Below are positions 26,851 through 36,421 of a stretch of DNA of 64,000 nucleotides, piece after piece. The notes under the pieces are model-generated. The model ran no database searches. It was not told where the DNA came from and saw only the letters and a list, made by a program, of their open reading frames with translations. Position 1 is the first letter of the stretch; each line of letters begins with the position of its first letter. Origin of the DNA: Flavihumibacter fluminis (GTDB taxonomy: Bacteria; Bacteroidota; Bacteroidia; Chitinophagales; Chitinophagaceae); NCBI RefSeq assembly GCF_021491375.1, contig NZ_JAKEVY010000001.1, positions 930,001 to 994,000 of the forward strand, written 5' to 3'. Made by a program: the position numbers and the translations under genes.

Positions 26851-28667
26851 TCTTCCCCGTGATTACTGGAACCACCCCAAAAGCTCCCGTGTTTCCAATC
26901 AAACCAGATTGCATTTATGGGTCCGGAAGTTCTTGGCTCAAATCGCAGGATATAACCTTTATCTCTTAATTCTTTTCGTATCCAATCGGGCGTGGAGTTG
27001 TGCAATAATAAATGACCAGGTTTCGGCTTCCGATCCTTACCTCCCAACGATAACCAATATTGATAGGTATTAAAATTCGGAGCCTCCGCTGCTTCCTGCA
27101 CATTCATGCCAAACTCCACCATATTCAAAAAAAACTGCAATAGGTTCTGATCCTGGGTATCCCCACCCTGAACGGCAAAAGATAAGAATGGTTTCCCCTC
27201 TTTCAAGGCAAGTGTAGGTGTGAGCGTTACCCTCGGGCGCTTCCCCGGAGCCACCACATTAAACGGATTCAGTGATGCATCACAAACAAAACTTTGCATC
27301 CGCTGGCTCATGCCAACACCGGTTTCACCTGCAATACAGGCAGGTATCCACCCTCCACTGGGTGTAATCGACACTACCCATCCTTCTTTATCTGCTGCCT
27401 CCACACTGGTGGTGCCTCTCCATACCTGGTCGAGGTACTCGCGATCCGGTGCAGCTACTACTTCAGTTCCTGTAAATCCGGTCCATTTTTCCAATTCTTT
27501 TTTAAATGGATTTACTTCACCCTGGTGCGGGTAGGGATCACCTGGAACAATTGCCGGATCATTTTTCTCTGTAAGCAAAAACTTCAACCGTTCCCTCGCA
27601 TATGACTCAGATAACAACCCTTTAATTGGCTCAGCTGGCGGGAAATAGGGATCGCCATAGTAAAAATCGCGATCCGCGAAAGAAAGATTCAATGCCTGAT
27701 AAACCGTATGTATATAACGAGCAGAATTATAGCCCATGGATTTCAGGTCAACCTGTTTCAGTAATTGTAAACTCTGCAACAACATCGGCCCCTGGGTCCA
27801 TTGCGATAATTTGTACACTTCAATACCCTTATAATTTACCTGCAACGGTTCCTCTATTAGTACTTTCCAATTTGATAAATCCTGTTTGGTTATAAGTCCG
27901 CCCTGTTCCTGGCACCCTCTTACAAACTCATCTGCAATATCTCCTTTATAAAATCGATCATACGCTGCATAAATAGCTTCTTTTCTGCTTTTCCCCTTTT
28001 TTAGTGCCGCCTTTTCCGCTTCCACCATTTTTTGAAGGGTCTTTAATAAATCGGCTTGAACAAAGATCTCACCAGCTTCCGGTGCTTCCCTCTCCTGCCC
28101 TTTATGTGGTAGAAATACTTTTGAGGAATAGGGCCATTCCTTAATTCTTTTTTTCTCCCGCTCTATACTGTTCGCCGTTTGTGCCTCTATGGGATACCCT
28201 GCCGCTAATTCTAAAGCAGGAGCCAGTACTTCTGACAGGCTCATCGTTCCGTATTCTGCGAGCATGGTACATAGCCCGCCAGGGGTACCGGGAGTAACCG
28301 CTGCCAACGGACCATATTCAGGAGGAAAATCATACCCTTTTGATTTGAAAAATTCAGGTGTTGCACCGGTTGGCGCTACTCCCAATGCATTTATTCCAAT
28401 CACTTTTTTCAGTTTGGGATGATAAATCAGCGCCTGTGTTTCCCCACCCCAACTCAACACATCCCACATGGTACAGGTTGCCGCAAGCATAGCACAGGCA
28501 GCATCTACTGCATTACCGCCTTTTTGAAATAACGACGCACCTGCTGTGGCAGCCAACGGCTTTCCAGTTATCGCCATCCAGTTTTTCCCATGCAATACAG
28601 GTTTCTGTGTAGGCTGCGCTACTAAACCTAACGGTAACACGAACAATATAAGAAGTGCATTTTTCAT
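26832..28667 (-). CDS. Gamma-glutamyltransferase family protein, second, divergent copy
   Basis: 611 residues with signal peptide MKNALLILFVLPLGLVA. GGNAVDAACAMLAATCTMWD and VTPGTPGGLCTML are GGT-like. The presumed autocatalytic Thr pair is in WRGTTSVEAADKEG, but the His that normally follows (TTH) is Ser. It shares only the family fold with the ggt at 14.1 kb. Substrate may differ from glutathione. Both convergent neighbours are close. Confidence 0.88.
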   Translation of the reverse strand: MKNALLILFVLPLGLVAQPTQKPVLHGKNWMAITGKPLAATAGASLFQKGGNAVDAACAMLAATCTMWDVLSWGGETQALIYHPKLKKVIGINALGVAPTGATPEFFKSKGYDFPPEYGPLAAVTPGTPGGLCTMLAEYGTMSLSEVLAPALELAAGYPIEAQTANSIEREKKRIKEWPYSSKVFLPHKGQEREAPEAGEIFVQADLLKTLQKMVEAEKAALKKGKSRKEAIYAAYDRFYKGDIADEFVRGCQEQGGLITKQDLSNWKVLIEEPLQVNYKGIEVYKLSQWTQGPMLLQSLQLLKQVDLKSMGYNSARYIHTVYQALNLSFADRDFYYGDPYFPPAEPIKGLLSESYARERLKFLLTEKNDPAIVPGDPYPHQGEVNPFKKELEKWTGFTGTEVVAAPDREYLDQVWRGTTSVEAADKEGWVVSITPSGGWIPACIAGETGVGMSQRMQSFVCDASLNPFNVVAPGKRPRVTLTPTLALKEGKPFLSFAVQGGDTQDQNLLQFFLNMVEFGMNVQEAAEAPNFNTYQYWLSLGGKDRKPKPGHLLLHNSTPDWIRKELRDKGYILRFEPRTSGPINAIWFDWKHGSFWGGSSNHGEDYGIGW

Positions 28668-28787
28668 ACAGCAATTTTTCAGAATGTGTTAATCACCTTT
28701 AACAAATATACCTCTTAACTTATTCACATTTTTCTACTTTGGAACAGTTTTGGAAAGACCACTCACAACAATAAAATGTTGTTACTT

Positions 28788-29588
28788 ATGAAAACAAGCG
28801 TATTACAATCCCTTGTTCTGGGAACAGGCCTTGCCTTTTTATTAGTGGCTTGCAGCCAGCAGGATGATACCAATCCAAATGATGCCCGCATCGAAATCAG
28901 ACTCACCGATGCTCCCAATCCAAACATCAAAGAGGTTTGGGTAGATATTAAAGAGATTCAAATCAATATGGGTTCAGATTCTAATGGCTGGACTACCTTA
29001 ACCGGTACCCATCCGGGTGTTTACAACCTGCTGGAACTTACCAATGGCAGAGATACCCTGCTTGCAAACGCAAGTCTTCCATCTGGTAAAATGAACCAGC
29101 TGCGTTTGATTCTCGGAGAGAACAATTATGTTATTACACAGGATGGACAAAAAGAAATGCTGAGTACACCTAGTGCACAGCAATCAGGATTAAAAGTTTT
29201 AGTGAATACTGAACTGAGTGGTGGTGTATTGTACCGATTGGTTTTAGATTTTGATGCTGCGAAATCTATTGTACCCGCCGGCAATAGTGGCAAGTACATT
29301 CTTAAACCGGTTATCCGTGTTTTATCCTTTGTTCCTTCCGGTGGAATTATTAAAGGGTTTGTTGCTCCCGATTCCGTATTAACCACCGTTTTCGCCCTCC
29401 AGGGTTCAGATACGGTTTCCTCTACTGCCACCAATCAGGGTAATTACCAGTTTTCAGACATACCTGCAGGAAACTATTCCCTGCATTATTATCCTGCTCC
29501 CGATAGTTTTAAAACTGCTCAGAAAGATATTACTGTTACACTCGGACAAACTACCGTCGTGGATACGATTCGTCTTGAGTTAAAATAA
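28788..29588 (+). CDS. DUF4382 lipoprotein with C-terminal carboxypeptidase-regulatory-like domain
   Basis: 266 residues from ATG 28788, chosen for its lipoprotein signal MKTSVLQSLVLGTGLAFLLV with lipobox VAC (an ATG at 28776 adds four residues). DUF4382 covers about 35-165 (RIEIRLTDAPNPNIKEVWVD, LPSGKMNQLRLIL). A small beta sandwich follows (YQFSDIPAGNYSLHYYPA). Surface-exposed, function unknown. A strong terminator sits 23 bases after the stop. Confidence 0.88.
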   Translation: MKTSVLQSLVLGTGLAFLLVACSQQDDTNPNDARIEIRLTDAPNPNIKEVWVDIKEIQINMGSDSNGWTTLTGTHPGVYNLLELTNGRDTLLANASLPSGKMNQLRLILGENNYVITQDGQKEMLSTPSAQQSGLKVLVNTELSGGVLYRLVLDFDAAKSIVPAGNSGKYILKPVIRVLSFVPSGGIIKGFVAPDSVLTTVFALQGSDTVSSTATNQGNYQFSDIPAGNYSLHYYPAPDSFKTAQKDITVTLGQTTVVDTIRLELK

Positions 29589-29611
29589 ATTTCTCGGTTA
29601 TCTGGACAAAT

Positions 29612-29640
29612 AAAGAGGCTCCGTTATCGGAGCCTCTTTT
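29612..29640. terminator. Bidirectional rho-independent terminator
   Basis: Perfect 12-base stem AAAGAGGCTCCG / CGGAGCCTCTTT with a TTAT loop. T-runs occur on both sides, so it can stop the DUF4382 transcript (+) and the LysM transcript (-), which converge here. Confidence 0.92.
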
Positions 29641-29641
29641 A

Positions 29642-30619
29642 TTAGTATTGTACTTCTACAGAAAACCGGGCCTCACCATTTCCTGCTCCCAATTCAGCCG
29701 CTGCCGCATTGCTGATTCGAATGGCAAGTCCGGTATTTTCTTTAATATCAGACAATTGCCCCAACACTTTCGCATATACTACCTTGTTAGAACCGGTATG
29801 ACGGATTTTAACAATCGTTCCAACAGCCACATTATCCATTAAAGCATAATATTTTCCATCTTTCCATCCACTGGTGCTACGGAAAATGGTTGCCTGACCA
29901 TTTGCTGAATTGGAACCATTCCGAAACTGTGAACGAAAAAATCCGCCGTTGAAATCAACTGATCCCGATATAGCTACAGGTTCCTGCTGCTTCAATACTG
30001 GCACAGGAGCCGGTTTATCAGTAGTAGTTTTTGGCGTCTGCGTGGTTGTTACAACCTGTTTTTCTTCTTTTGGTGGCTCAATTGGTGCTTTCGGTTGGCT
30101 TACCACTGCAGGTTGTTTGCCTGCTGTGCTTTGCACCGCTTGCTGCGCCAATGCAGATTGCTCCCGCTTTACTTTCAGAAAGCCAACAACCAATTGCATA
30201 CCAGATCGAACCTGGTTCCTCGTGATTCCATTCCATTTCTCCAGCTTTTCAAGTGCCACTTTGTTGTGATTCACACTTACCCGGTACATCCACTCTCCCT
30301 CTGCTACCTGGTGATACACCGGCACCAATACTTCATCCGCTTCCTTTCGTTCATCCTGGGAAAAATTACCGGCAATCAGGGGAATTTTCAATAGCTGACC
30401 GATCTTCAGGCCGGTATTTAAATCAGTACTGTTAAATGGGGCTATTTCCTTTGGATGCAAATTGTACATCCTTCCAACACTGAACCAGGTTTCCTTGGCA
30501 ACTACTTTATGTTCGAGATATAAATCAGGGGTTTTGCCTTTCACCTCCAATTTTGACTGGGCAAAGCTGCTTAGGGATAGACATAAAAACAATATCCAGA
30601 GTATCGGCTTTTGTTGCAT
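29642..30619 (-). CDS. Secreted LysM protein with C-terminal double-psi-barrel-like domain
   Basis: 325 residues. Signal peptide MQQKPILWILFLCLSLSSFA. Two LysM-like modules at about 34-80 (ETWFSVGRMYNLHPKEIAPF) and 102-150 (GEWMYRVSVNHNKVALEKLE) should bind peptidoglycan. A Q/P/T-rich linker (about 160-215) leads to a C-terminal RlpA/expansin-like region (NVAVGTIVKIRHTGSNKVV). Predicted periplasmic cell-wall protein; lytic activity is not evident. Confidence 0.82.
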   Translation of the reverse strand: MQQKPILWILFLCLSLSSFAQSKLEVKGKTPDLYLEHKVVAKETWFSVGRMYNLHPKEIAPFNSTDLNTGLKIGQLLKIPLIAGNFSQDERKEADEVLVPVYHQVAEGEWMYRVSVNHNKVALEKLEKWNGITRNQVRSGMQLVVGFLKVKREQSALAQQAVQSTAGKQPAVVSQPKAPIEPPKEEKQVVTTTQTPKTTTDKPAPVPVLKQQEPVAISGSVDFNGGFFRSQFRNGSNSANGQATIFRSTSGWKDGKYYALMDNVAVGTIVKIRHTGSNKVVYAKVLGQLSDIKENTGLAIRISNAAAAELGAGNGEARFSVEVQY

Positions 30620-30698
30620 CAGGACGATGAATTTTAGTATTGCTGCAAATATGGTGCTTTCTCCGCAAAATAGCTGCCAAAAGCAGGTTAACAGGCTT

Positions 30699-32072
30699 TT
30701 ACCTGCCGGATTGCATCAGAATTCGCCATTCCTTAGGATAATAATTATTGGACCGGTTTGGCAGCACCTTTAACCAGCCAAGTGAAAGTCCCTTATAACA
30801 AGCCAGGTTCCAGCCCGGCGCTGAACCCGGCACCTGAATTTCTTCTTTTCGTAAATACTGCAGTGCCTGAGGCGCTGATAATTCGATCCGGTTAACAGCC
30901 TCATGTACTTCATTACTCAATGCCAGGCCATGATCCGGGATTAATTTCCTGTCTGCCCATTTACCTAGTGTTACTCCTGCTCTCCGAACATACAGGGAAC
31001 CAAGTTCGCTCAATAATGAATCAACCTGCTCAGGCATCCCAACCATATTCTCCTGGATCATATAAAACTGGCTAAGTCCTGGCTTCAACCATTCTGAAAT
31101 ATCTGCAACCTGCTGTTTACTCACCTTCTCCAGTTTATTCTTTCCTTTTCGCCCCGATACGGTACCAGCAGCTTCACGCTTGCGAAAAGCGGTCAGAAAA
31201 AACCCTTCCCCTCTCACCTGGTCCGGATAAAACCGATACCCAAATGCAGCTTTCTGTGCTGATTTAGTTTCTACAATATTCCAGGCAGGATCAACCTGCA
31301 GCGGTTCTGATTCAGCTTCAACCTGTGATAACAGCCAGTCGGCTATTGCTTCGTCTTCCTGAAGCGAATAGGAGCAGGTTGAATAAATGAGTAAGCCTCC
31401 CTCTTTAAGACAGGGCCAGATATCCGTGAGTATGCGCTTTTGTCGCTGACTGCATAGCTCCACTGCCGATTCCGACCATTCTGCCATTGCTTTGGGATCT
31501 CTGCGGAACAGGCCGCTTCCACTGCAGGGTGCATCAACTACAATCAGGTCAAACAATCCGCCTAATTCAGAAAAATCACGAGGATCATTATTGGTAATTA
31601 ATTGATTGCTGTTCCCCCATTTCACCAGGTTTTCTTCCAGGATGGTTACCCTTGATTTAATCACTTCATTGCTGACCAGTACTGCGTCATCCGGTAACAA
31701 GGATAGAAGGTGCGTTGATTTACCACCCGGGGCGGCACACAGATCCAGCACCCGAATACCCCCACGCTCCGGCAGTAACTGTTTCACTGCCTGCTCCAGG
31801 AACATACTGCTGGCTTCCTGCACATAATAAGCCCCTGCGTGCAATAGCGGATCCAACGTGTATTTGGGCCGCTCATCGAGGTAATAACCAGTTTGAGTCC
31901 AGGGAATAGCTGCTTCCACAGGAAAGGAAAGCGACTGTGAATCTGTCCATTTGCGGGGATTGAGCCGTATGCTTTGCACCTGCTCACCGGTTTCCAGCAC
32001 CCTGCAATAAGCTGCTTCCTGCCAGCCCGGAGTACCAGCCATATGGCGAATAAAATCAGGAGGGATCGTCAA
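30699..32072 (-). CDS. rsmF: 16S rRNA cytosine-C5 methyltransferase, RsmF-like
   Basis: 457 residues. NOL1/NOP2/Sun-family enzyme that methylates a cytosine in RNA using S-adenosylmethionine. AdoMet site in VLDLCAAPGGKSTHLLSLLP; the two catalytic cysteines are in VVDAPCSGSGLFRRDPKA and YSTCSYSLQEDEAI. The RsmF-like C-terminal PUA-type region is present. Symbol by resemblance; the exact rRNA target is not provable here. It lies 23 bases after pntB on the same strand. Confidence 0.88.
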   Translation of the reverse strand: MTIPPDFIRHMAGTPGWQEAAYCRVLETGEQVQSIRLNPRKWTDSQSLSFPVEAAIPWTQTGYYLDERPKYTLDPLLHAGAYYVQEASSMFLEQAVKQLLPERGGIRVLDLCAAPGGKSTHLLSLLPDDAVLVSNEVIKSRVTILEENLVKWGNSNQLITNNDPRDFSELGGLFDLIVVDAPCSGSGLFRRDPKAMAEWSESAVELCSQRQKRILTDIWPCLKEGGLLIYSTCSYSLQEDEAIADWLLSQVEAESEPLQVDPAWNIVETKSAQKAAFGYRFYPDQVRGEGFFLTAFRKREAAGTVSGRKGKNKLEKVSKQQVADISEWLKPGLSQFYMIQENMVGMPEQVDSLLSELGSLYVRRAGVTLGKWADRKLIPDHGLALSNEVHEAVNRIELSAPQALQYLRKEEIQVPGSAPGWNLACYKGLSLGWLKVLPNRSNNYYPKEWRILMQSGR

Positions 32073-32095
32073 TCTTTTTTTTGTAAAACTACGAC

Positions 32096-33541
32096 TTAGA
32101 GATTTTTTATTTCCGTACTGATAGCCTCCAGTACTTTTTTTGCATCTCCAAATAACATAGAGGTCTTGGGTTGAAAGAAAAGCTCATTCTCAATTCCGGC
32201 ATAACCTGGCTTCATACTGCGCTTGTTCACGATACAATTTTTTGCCAGTTCCACTTCCAATATGGGCATACCATAGATGGGTGATGCAGGATCCGTTTTG
32301 GCAGCTGGGTTCACCACATCATTCGCTCCTAATACCAGCACCACGTCCGTATTGGAAAATTGTTCATTGGCTGCTTCCATCTCCAATAACTGATCGTAAT
32401 CTACATCGGCTTCCGCCAATAACACATTCATATGTCCGGGCATCCTGCCTGCAACGGGATGAATGGCATATTTCACTTCTACTCCTTTTTCCGTCAGCAG
32501 TTTTTCCAACTCGTGACAAGCATGTTGCGCCTGTGCTACTGCAAGTCCATAACCGGGAACAATCATAACTTTGTGCGCATAAGTCAATAGAATGGCGGTA
32601 TCAGACAGCGAGATTTCTTTATAATTGCCTTGTGCCCTGGCAGCGGCAACACCACCGGCATGGCCACCAAAGGATCCGATCAGTACGTTGAGCAGCGAGC
32701 GGTTCATCGCTTTACACATCAGAATGGTCAACAAGGTACCTGCTGCTCCAACCAGGATTCCCCCTGTTAACATCGCTTTGTTATTATACAAAAATCCACC
32801 GCAGGCTGCTGCTACTCCGGTAAAAGAATTCAGCAAAGAAATCACTACCGGCATATCCGCTCCGCCGATCGGCAACACAAAAAATACCCCGTATAACAAG
32901 GACAAAATCAACAGCACATAGAATACCGTTGTATTTGCATTTTCATATACACCTGCAATCCAGCCTGCCAACCCCAATAGCACCAGGAACAAAAGCCCAT
33001 TTATAAGATGCTGTCCTTTGAATGCGAAATCGTGAATCTTTCCATTCAATTTTCCCCAGGCTATTACACTGCCGGAGAAAGATACCGATCCGATAATCAG
33101 TCCAGCTAAAATAACAATTGATTTTCCTACCCAGGCACTATAGGCCGCACTTGCCGGGAAAATCTCTCCCAGTTGAACATCGTGTGGCTGGTGCAGGGTT
33201 TCTGCCAGGTGATTGAATTCGGTTATGGAGATAAGCGCCGCGCAGGCACCTCCCATCCCATTAAATAAACTCACCATCTCCGGCATGGCAGTCATCTTTA
33301 CTTTCTTAGCTGCCAGTGTGCCAATTACTGTTCCGATGATCAATCCGCCAAAGATCCATCCATAGTTGCCCAATTTTGTTCCATCTGATTCCTCGTAAAG
33401 AAAAATGGTTCCAAGGATTGCCAGTCCCATACCAGCTGCCGCAATCAGGTTGCCTTTCCGGGCGGATGCAGGGTTCGACAACATCTTTAACCCCAGGATA
33501 AAACTTACCGAAGCAAGCAGGTATATAACGGTGAGCAACAT
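32096..33541 (-). CDS. pntB: NAD(P) transhydrogenase subunit beta
   Basis: 481 residues. Proton-translocating transhydrogenase domains II (part) and III. About nine membrane helices occupy residues 1-260, followed by the NADP-binding domain with VPGYGLAVAQAQHACHEL and VAGRMPGHMNVLLAEADV. Works with the two alpha subunits to make NADPH at the expense of the proton gradient. Last of the three-gene operon. Confidence 0.96.
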   Translation of the reverse strand: MLLTVIYLLASVSFILGLKMLSNPASARKGNLIAAAGMGLAILGTIFLYEESDGTKLGNYGWIFGGLIIGTVIGTLAAKKVKMTAMPEMVSLFNGMGGACAALISITEFNHLAETLHQPHDVQLGEIFPASAAYSAWVGKSIVILAGLIIGSVSFSGSVIAWGKLNGKIHDFAFKGQHLINGLLFLVLLGLAGWIAGVYENANTTVFYVLLILSLLYGVFFVLPIGGADMPVVISLLNSFTGVAAACGGFLYNNKAMLTGGILVGAAGTLLTILMCKAMNRSLLNVLIGSFGGHAGGVAAARAQGNYKEISLSDTAILLTYAHKVMIVPGYGLAVAQAQHACHELEKLLTEKGVEVKYAIHPVAGRMPGHMNVLLAEADVDYDQLLEMEAANEQFSNTDVVLVLGANDVVNPAAKTDPASPIYGMPILEVELAKNCIVNKRSMKPGYAGIENELFFQPKTSMLFGDAKKVLEAISTEIKNL

Positions 33542-33558
33542 AGGCTAATCTTACTAAT

Positions 33559-33870
33559 TCATTTTTGTTTGTGCCGGAACATTTCCAGCATGCGATCCGT
33601 TACCACAAATCCTCCCACCACATTGAGTGTTCCCAATATCACAGCTAGGAAACCAAGACCCAATGCCAGGTAATTGGATGGATCGGCTTTCCCCATTACG
33701 ATGATAGCTCCAATGATTACTACCCCGTGGATAGCGTTTGCTCCACTCATTAAAGGGGTGTGTAATACACTGGGCACGCGGCCGATCACCTCTATTCCCA
33801 GGAAGATCATCAGCACCACGATGTAGATATAATCCTGGTGCAAGGCGATTTTTTCCAGTAGTGTTTCCAT
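33559..33870 (-). CDS. pntA2: NAD(P) transhydrogenase subunit alpha, membrane part
   Basis: 103 residues, three membrane helices. EVIGRVPSVLHTPLMSGANA is the conserved first-helix loop signature of the domain II alpha segment. In this organism the alpha chain is split into two genes, a common bacterial arrangement. Gaps of 10 and 17 bases separate it from its neighbours. Confidence 0.94.
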   Translation of the reverse strand: METLLEKIALHQDYIYIVVLMIFLGIEVIGRVPSVLHTPLMSGANAIHGVVIIGAIIVMGKADPSNYLALGLGFLAVILGTLNVVGGFVVTDRMLEMFRHKQK

Positions 33871-33880
33871 TCTTAATAGT

Positions 33881-34993
33881 TTACAACGCTTTTACACGCT
33901 CGTGTACCAGCGCCTGATCATGGGTGATACAGGCTCCTTTTACCAGGTCATCTTCCCAGTTCAATTTAACCACGCCAGCCTCTCCCGTTATAAGTGCCAG
34001 AAATTGCTGGATATTTTTTCCATACAATTTGCTCGCATCTGAAGGAAGCGTGGCCGCCAGGTTGGAATTGCCGATAATGGTTACGCCTTTGTATCGAATC
34101 GTTTTATTATTTTCTGTTTTAGTTGTGTTACCCCCGGTTGCAGCTGCGAGGTCAACGATCACAGACCCATTCCGCATCGCTTCCAACATGTAGTCTGTAA
34201 CCAATACCGGCGCAGCTTTACCAGGTATCTGCGCAGTAGTAATAACGATATCTGCTTTAGCGATGCTTTCCGCAATTTTCTGTTGTTGTCGCTGTTTGAA
34301 TTCTTCCGATTGTTCAACGGCATAACCACCGGCCTGACTGGGATCTGCCGCACCTTCCACTTCAATGAATTTTGCACCCAGGCTTTTTACTTCTTCCTTT
34401 ACAGCCGGACGGGTATCAAATACTTCAACAACTGCCCCTAACCTGCGTGCGGTTGCGATCGCCTGTAAACCAGCAACACCGGCTCCCAGCACCAATACTT
34501 TTGCCGGAGCAATACTTCCGGCTGCTGTCATAAATAAGGGGAAATAACGGGGATAGGTAGCCGCAGCTAACAGTACAGCTTTGTATCCGGCAATATTGGC
34601 CTGCGAACTCAAAACATCCATGGATTGCGCACGGGTGGTACGTGGCAGCATATCCAGACTAAAACTGGTAATGCCTGCTGCAGCCCACTGTTCCATCAAT
34701 GTCTTGTGATAAAGCGGCTGGTAAACTCCGATTAGAATCTTTTGCCTGAGCTGCTCCATTGGCATTCCTTCCGGATGCTGAATGCATAAGATGCAATCGG
34801 CCTGCCAGATTTTTTCGCGATGCAACACCTGCGCACCTGCTTTTTCGTACTGCCCATCCGAAGCAAAGGCGAGTTCTCCTGCATCCTGTTCCACCCATAC
34901 CTGGTGACCAGCTTTTACTAAGGCAATTACAGCCTCCGGTAAGATGGAGACCCTGGCTTCTGAAGCGGGCTCTTTCAATACGCCAATGGTCAT
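33881..34993 (-). CDS. pntA1: NAD(P) transhydrogenase subunit alpha, NAD-binding part
   Basis: 370 residues. Domain I of the transhydrogenase, homologous to alanine dehydrogenase. VLVLGAGVAGLQAIATARRL is the NAD Rossmann motif; FDTRPAVKEEVKSLGAKFIE is family-typical. Starts MTIGVLKEPASEARV. First gene of pntA1-pntA2-pntB. A short stem (AGGGAG / CTCCCT) sits just ahead of the start codon. Confidence 0.95.
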   Translation of the reverse strand: MTIGVLKEPASEARVSILPEAVIALVKAGHQVWVEQDAGELAFASDGQYEKAGAQVLHREKIWQADCILCIQHPEGMPMEQLRQKILIGVYQPLYHKTLMEQWAAAGITSFSLDMLPRTTRAQSMDVLSSQANIAGYKAVLLAAATYPRYFPLFMTAAGSIAPAKVLVLGAGVAGLQAIATARRLGAVVEVFDTRPAVKEEVKSLGAKFIEVEGAADPSQAGGYAVEQSEEFKQRQQQKIAESIAKADIVITTAQIPGKAAPVLVTDYMLEAMRNGSVIVDLAAATGGNTTKTENNKTIRYKGVTIIGNSNLAATLPSDASKLYGKNIQQFLALITGEAGVVKLNWEDDLVKGACITHDQALVHERVKAL

Positions 34994-35061
34994 AAGGGAG
35001 CGATTTTTCTCCCTGAATTTAAGTTTTATTACGGATACTTAAGAACGTTATAGGAATTAAT

Positions 35062-35865
35062 TCAAAAGCGAATGGTAAAATGCTGCGGACTTTTAAAAGA
35101 ATCTGAAAAAAATACCAGTCCGATGAAAAAAAGATCAACTGTACAGCGTACTTCGGGATGTTGCTGAATTGCTTTCCAGGCCGCTTCCATTTCTTCACTC
35201 CAGTGAATATCATCAAATATAAGCACGCTGCGGGATTGGCATTTCTTCAAAAGCTGTTCAAAATAACGCAGTGTGGGAGCATAGCGGTGATTGCCATCGA
35301 TGTAAGCAAGGTCAACTTTTTCAAGTTTCGCTAATAGAGGCTCAAGCGTTTCATCGAAATTTCCGGTTATGGTGCTTATACCGGAGTAACCGAGCTGGTT
35401 GAAATTTTTGTTGGCCTGTTCCGCTACCGCTGGTGCTCCTTCCAACGTATATACTTCCGATTTCGTATTGCCTGCATAGAGATAAGCCGCCGACAACCCC
35501 ATGGAAGTACCTAACTCTACAATGGTAGCAGGCTGAAAATAGTTAGACAAGCGAAAAAGCAGCCTGCCCAGTTTTTGCGATTTTGAGGTGCGTTTGGTAA
35601 TGGCGGAAATGCGTTCCTGGCGGATTCCTTTACCTCCGGCACCAAGATCTACCAGTTCGATGCGTTCATGGGTCTGCTCCAATTGCAGTCTCAGTTTTTC
35701 AATAGATGAGTAGGCATAATATTCACCACGATCATTCAGCACATCCCGGATCAGGGCAAATACAAAAGGAGAATGTATACCATGCCCCTTCCCATTACCG
35801 GCATTTATCCAGTATTGCAGAAATTTCATTCCTAATTCAATTGCACTGTAGGGCTTATGCTTCAT
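35062..35865 (-). CDS. Class I SAM-dependent methyltransferase
   Basis: 267 residues starting MKHKPYSAIELG; an ATG three codons earlier (35874) is equally possible. ATIVELGTSMGLSAAYLYAG is the AdoMet motif I, VYTLEGAPAVAEQA motif II, VDLAYIDGNHRY the catalytic-region motif found in CatE/O-methyltransferase-like enzymes. Substrate unknown. It overlaps the 3' end of folA by 11 bases and is probably translated from the same message. Confidence 0.85.
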   Translation of the reverse strand: MKHKPYSAIELGMKFLQYWINAGNGKGHGIHSPFVFALIRDVLNDRGEYYAYSSIEKLRLQLEQTHERIELVDLGAGGKGIRQERISAITKRTSKSQKLGRLLFRLSNYFQPATIVELGTSMGLSAAYLYAGNTKSEVYTLEGAPAVAEQANKNFNQLGYSGISTITGNFDETLEPLLAKLEKVDLAYIDGNHRYAPTLRYFEQLLKKCQSRSVLIFDDIHWSEEMEAAWKAIQQHPEVRCTVDLFFIGLVFFSDSFKSPQHFTIRF

Positions 35866-36367
35866 TCGGATCATTTCCTATGCGATCCCATATTTCAAAA
35901 CTGTAGGGATATGCGTGTTTGGCATCAGCCGGAAAATCCAGTCGGGAATGCAGTGTCCATTCCGCTGCCGGTAATTCCGGAAAATAGGTATCACCTTCAA
36001 TGGTAGTGTGCACGCGGGTCTGGTACACCCGGTGACAAAAAGCAAGGCTTTGCTGATATATGTCTCCACCCCCAATTACAAAAACTTCCTTTGCATCTGT
36101 CTCACGGGCAGCAGTAAGCGCAGTTGTCCAGTCGTGTGCCACAATCACGCCCTCCGCTTCCCAATTATTTCGGGTAGTCAGTACGATATTAGTTCTCCCA
36201 GTAAGTGGTTTGCCCAGGCTCTGAAAGGTTTTTCTGCCCATGATAACCGGCATCGCCCAGGTTGTATTTTTGAAAAACTTCAGATCATTCGGTAGTCTCC
36301 ATAAAAGCTGATTATCCTTACCAATCACCTGGTTTTCACTTACCGCCACCACTAAACTTATTTTCAT
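35855..36367 (-). CDS. folA: Dihydrofolate reductase
   Basis: 170 residues. Reduces dihydrofolate to tetrahydrofolate with NADPH, regenerating the cofactor consumed by thymidylate synthase. ISLVVAVSENQVIGKDNQLL, WRLPNDLKFFKN (catalytic Asp), VIMGRKTFQSLGKPL and FVIGGGDIYQQSL are classic. Downstream of thyA, with the gap filled entirely by heptamer repeats. Confidence 0.97.
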   Translation of the reverse strand: MKISLVVAVSENQVIGKDNQLLWRLPNDLKFFKNTTWAMPVIMGRKTFQSLGKPLTGRTNIVLTTRNNWEAEGVIVAHDWTTALTAARETDAKEVFVIGGGDIYQQSLAFCHRVYQTRVHTTIEGDTYFPELPAAEWTLHSRLDFPADAKHAYPYSFEIWDRIGNDPNEA

Positions 36368-36421
36368 AATCTCATCTTTTACATCTCACATCTCACTTCT
36401 CACATCTCACTTCTCACTTCT
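36368..36421. repeat. Heptamer tandem array B filling the thyA-folA gap
   Basis: Six phased units at 36379-36420 (TTACATC, TCACATC, TCACTTC, TCACATC, TCACTTC, TCACTTC), with one or two degenerate ones towards folA. The array occupies the whole intergenic region and abuts the thyA stop codon (TCA on the plus strand, 36422-36424). Confidence 0.88.

Noticed and set aside
36368-36421. CRISPR-like array
   Set aside because: Units are 7 bases with no unique spacers; no cas genes in the window.
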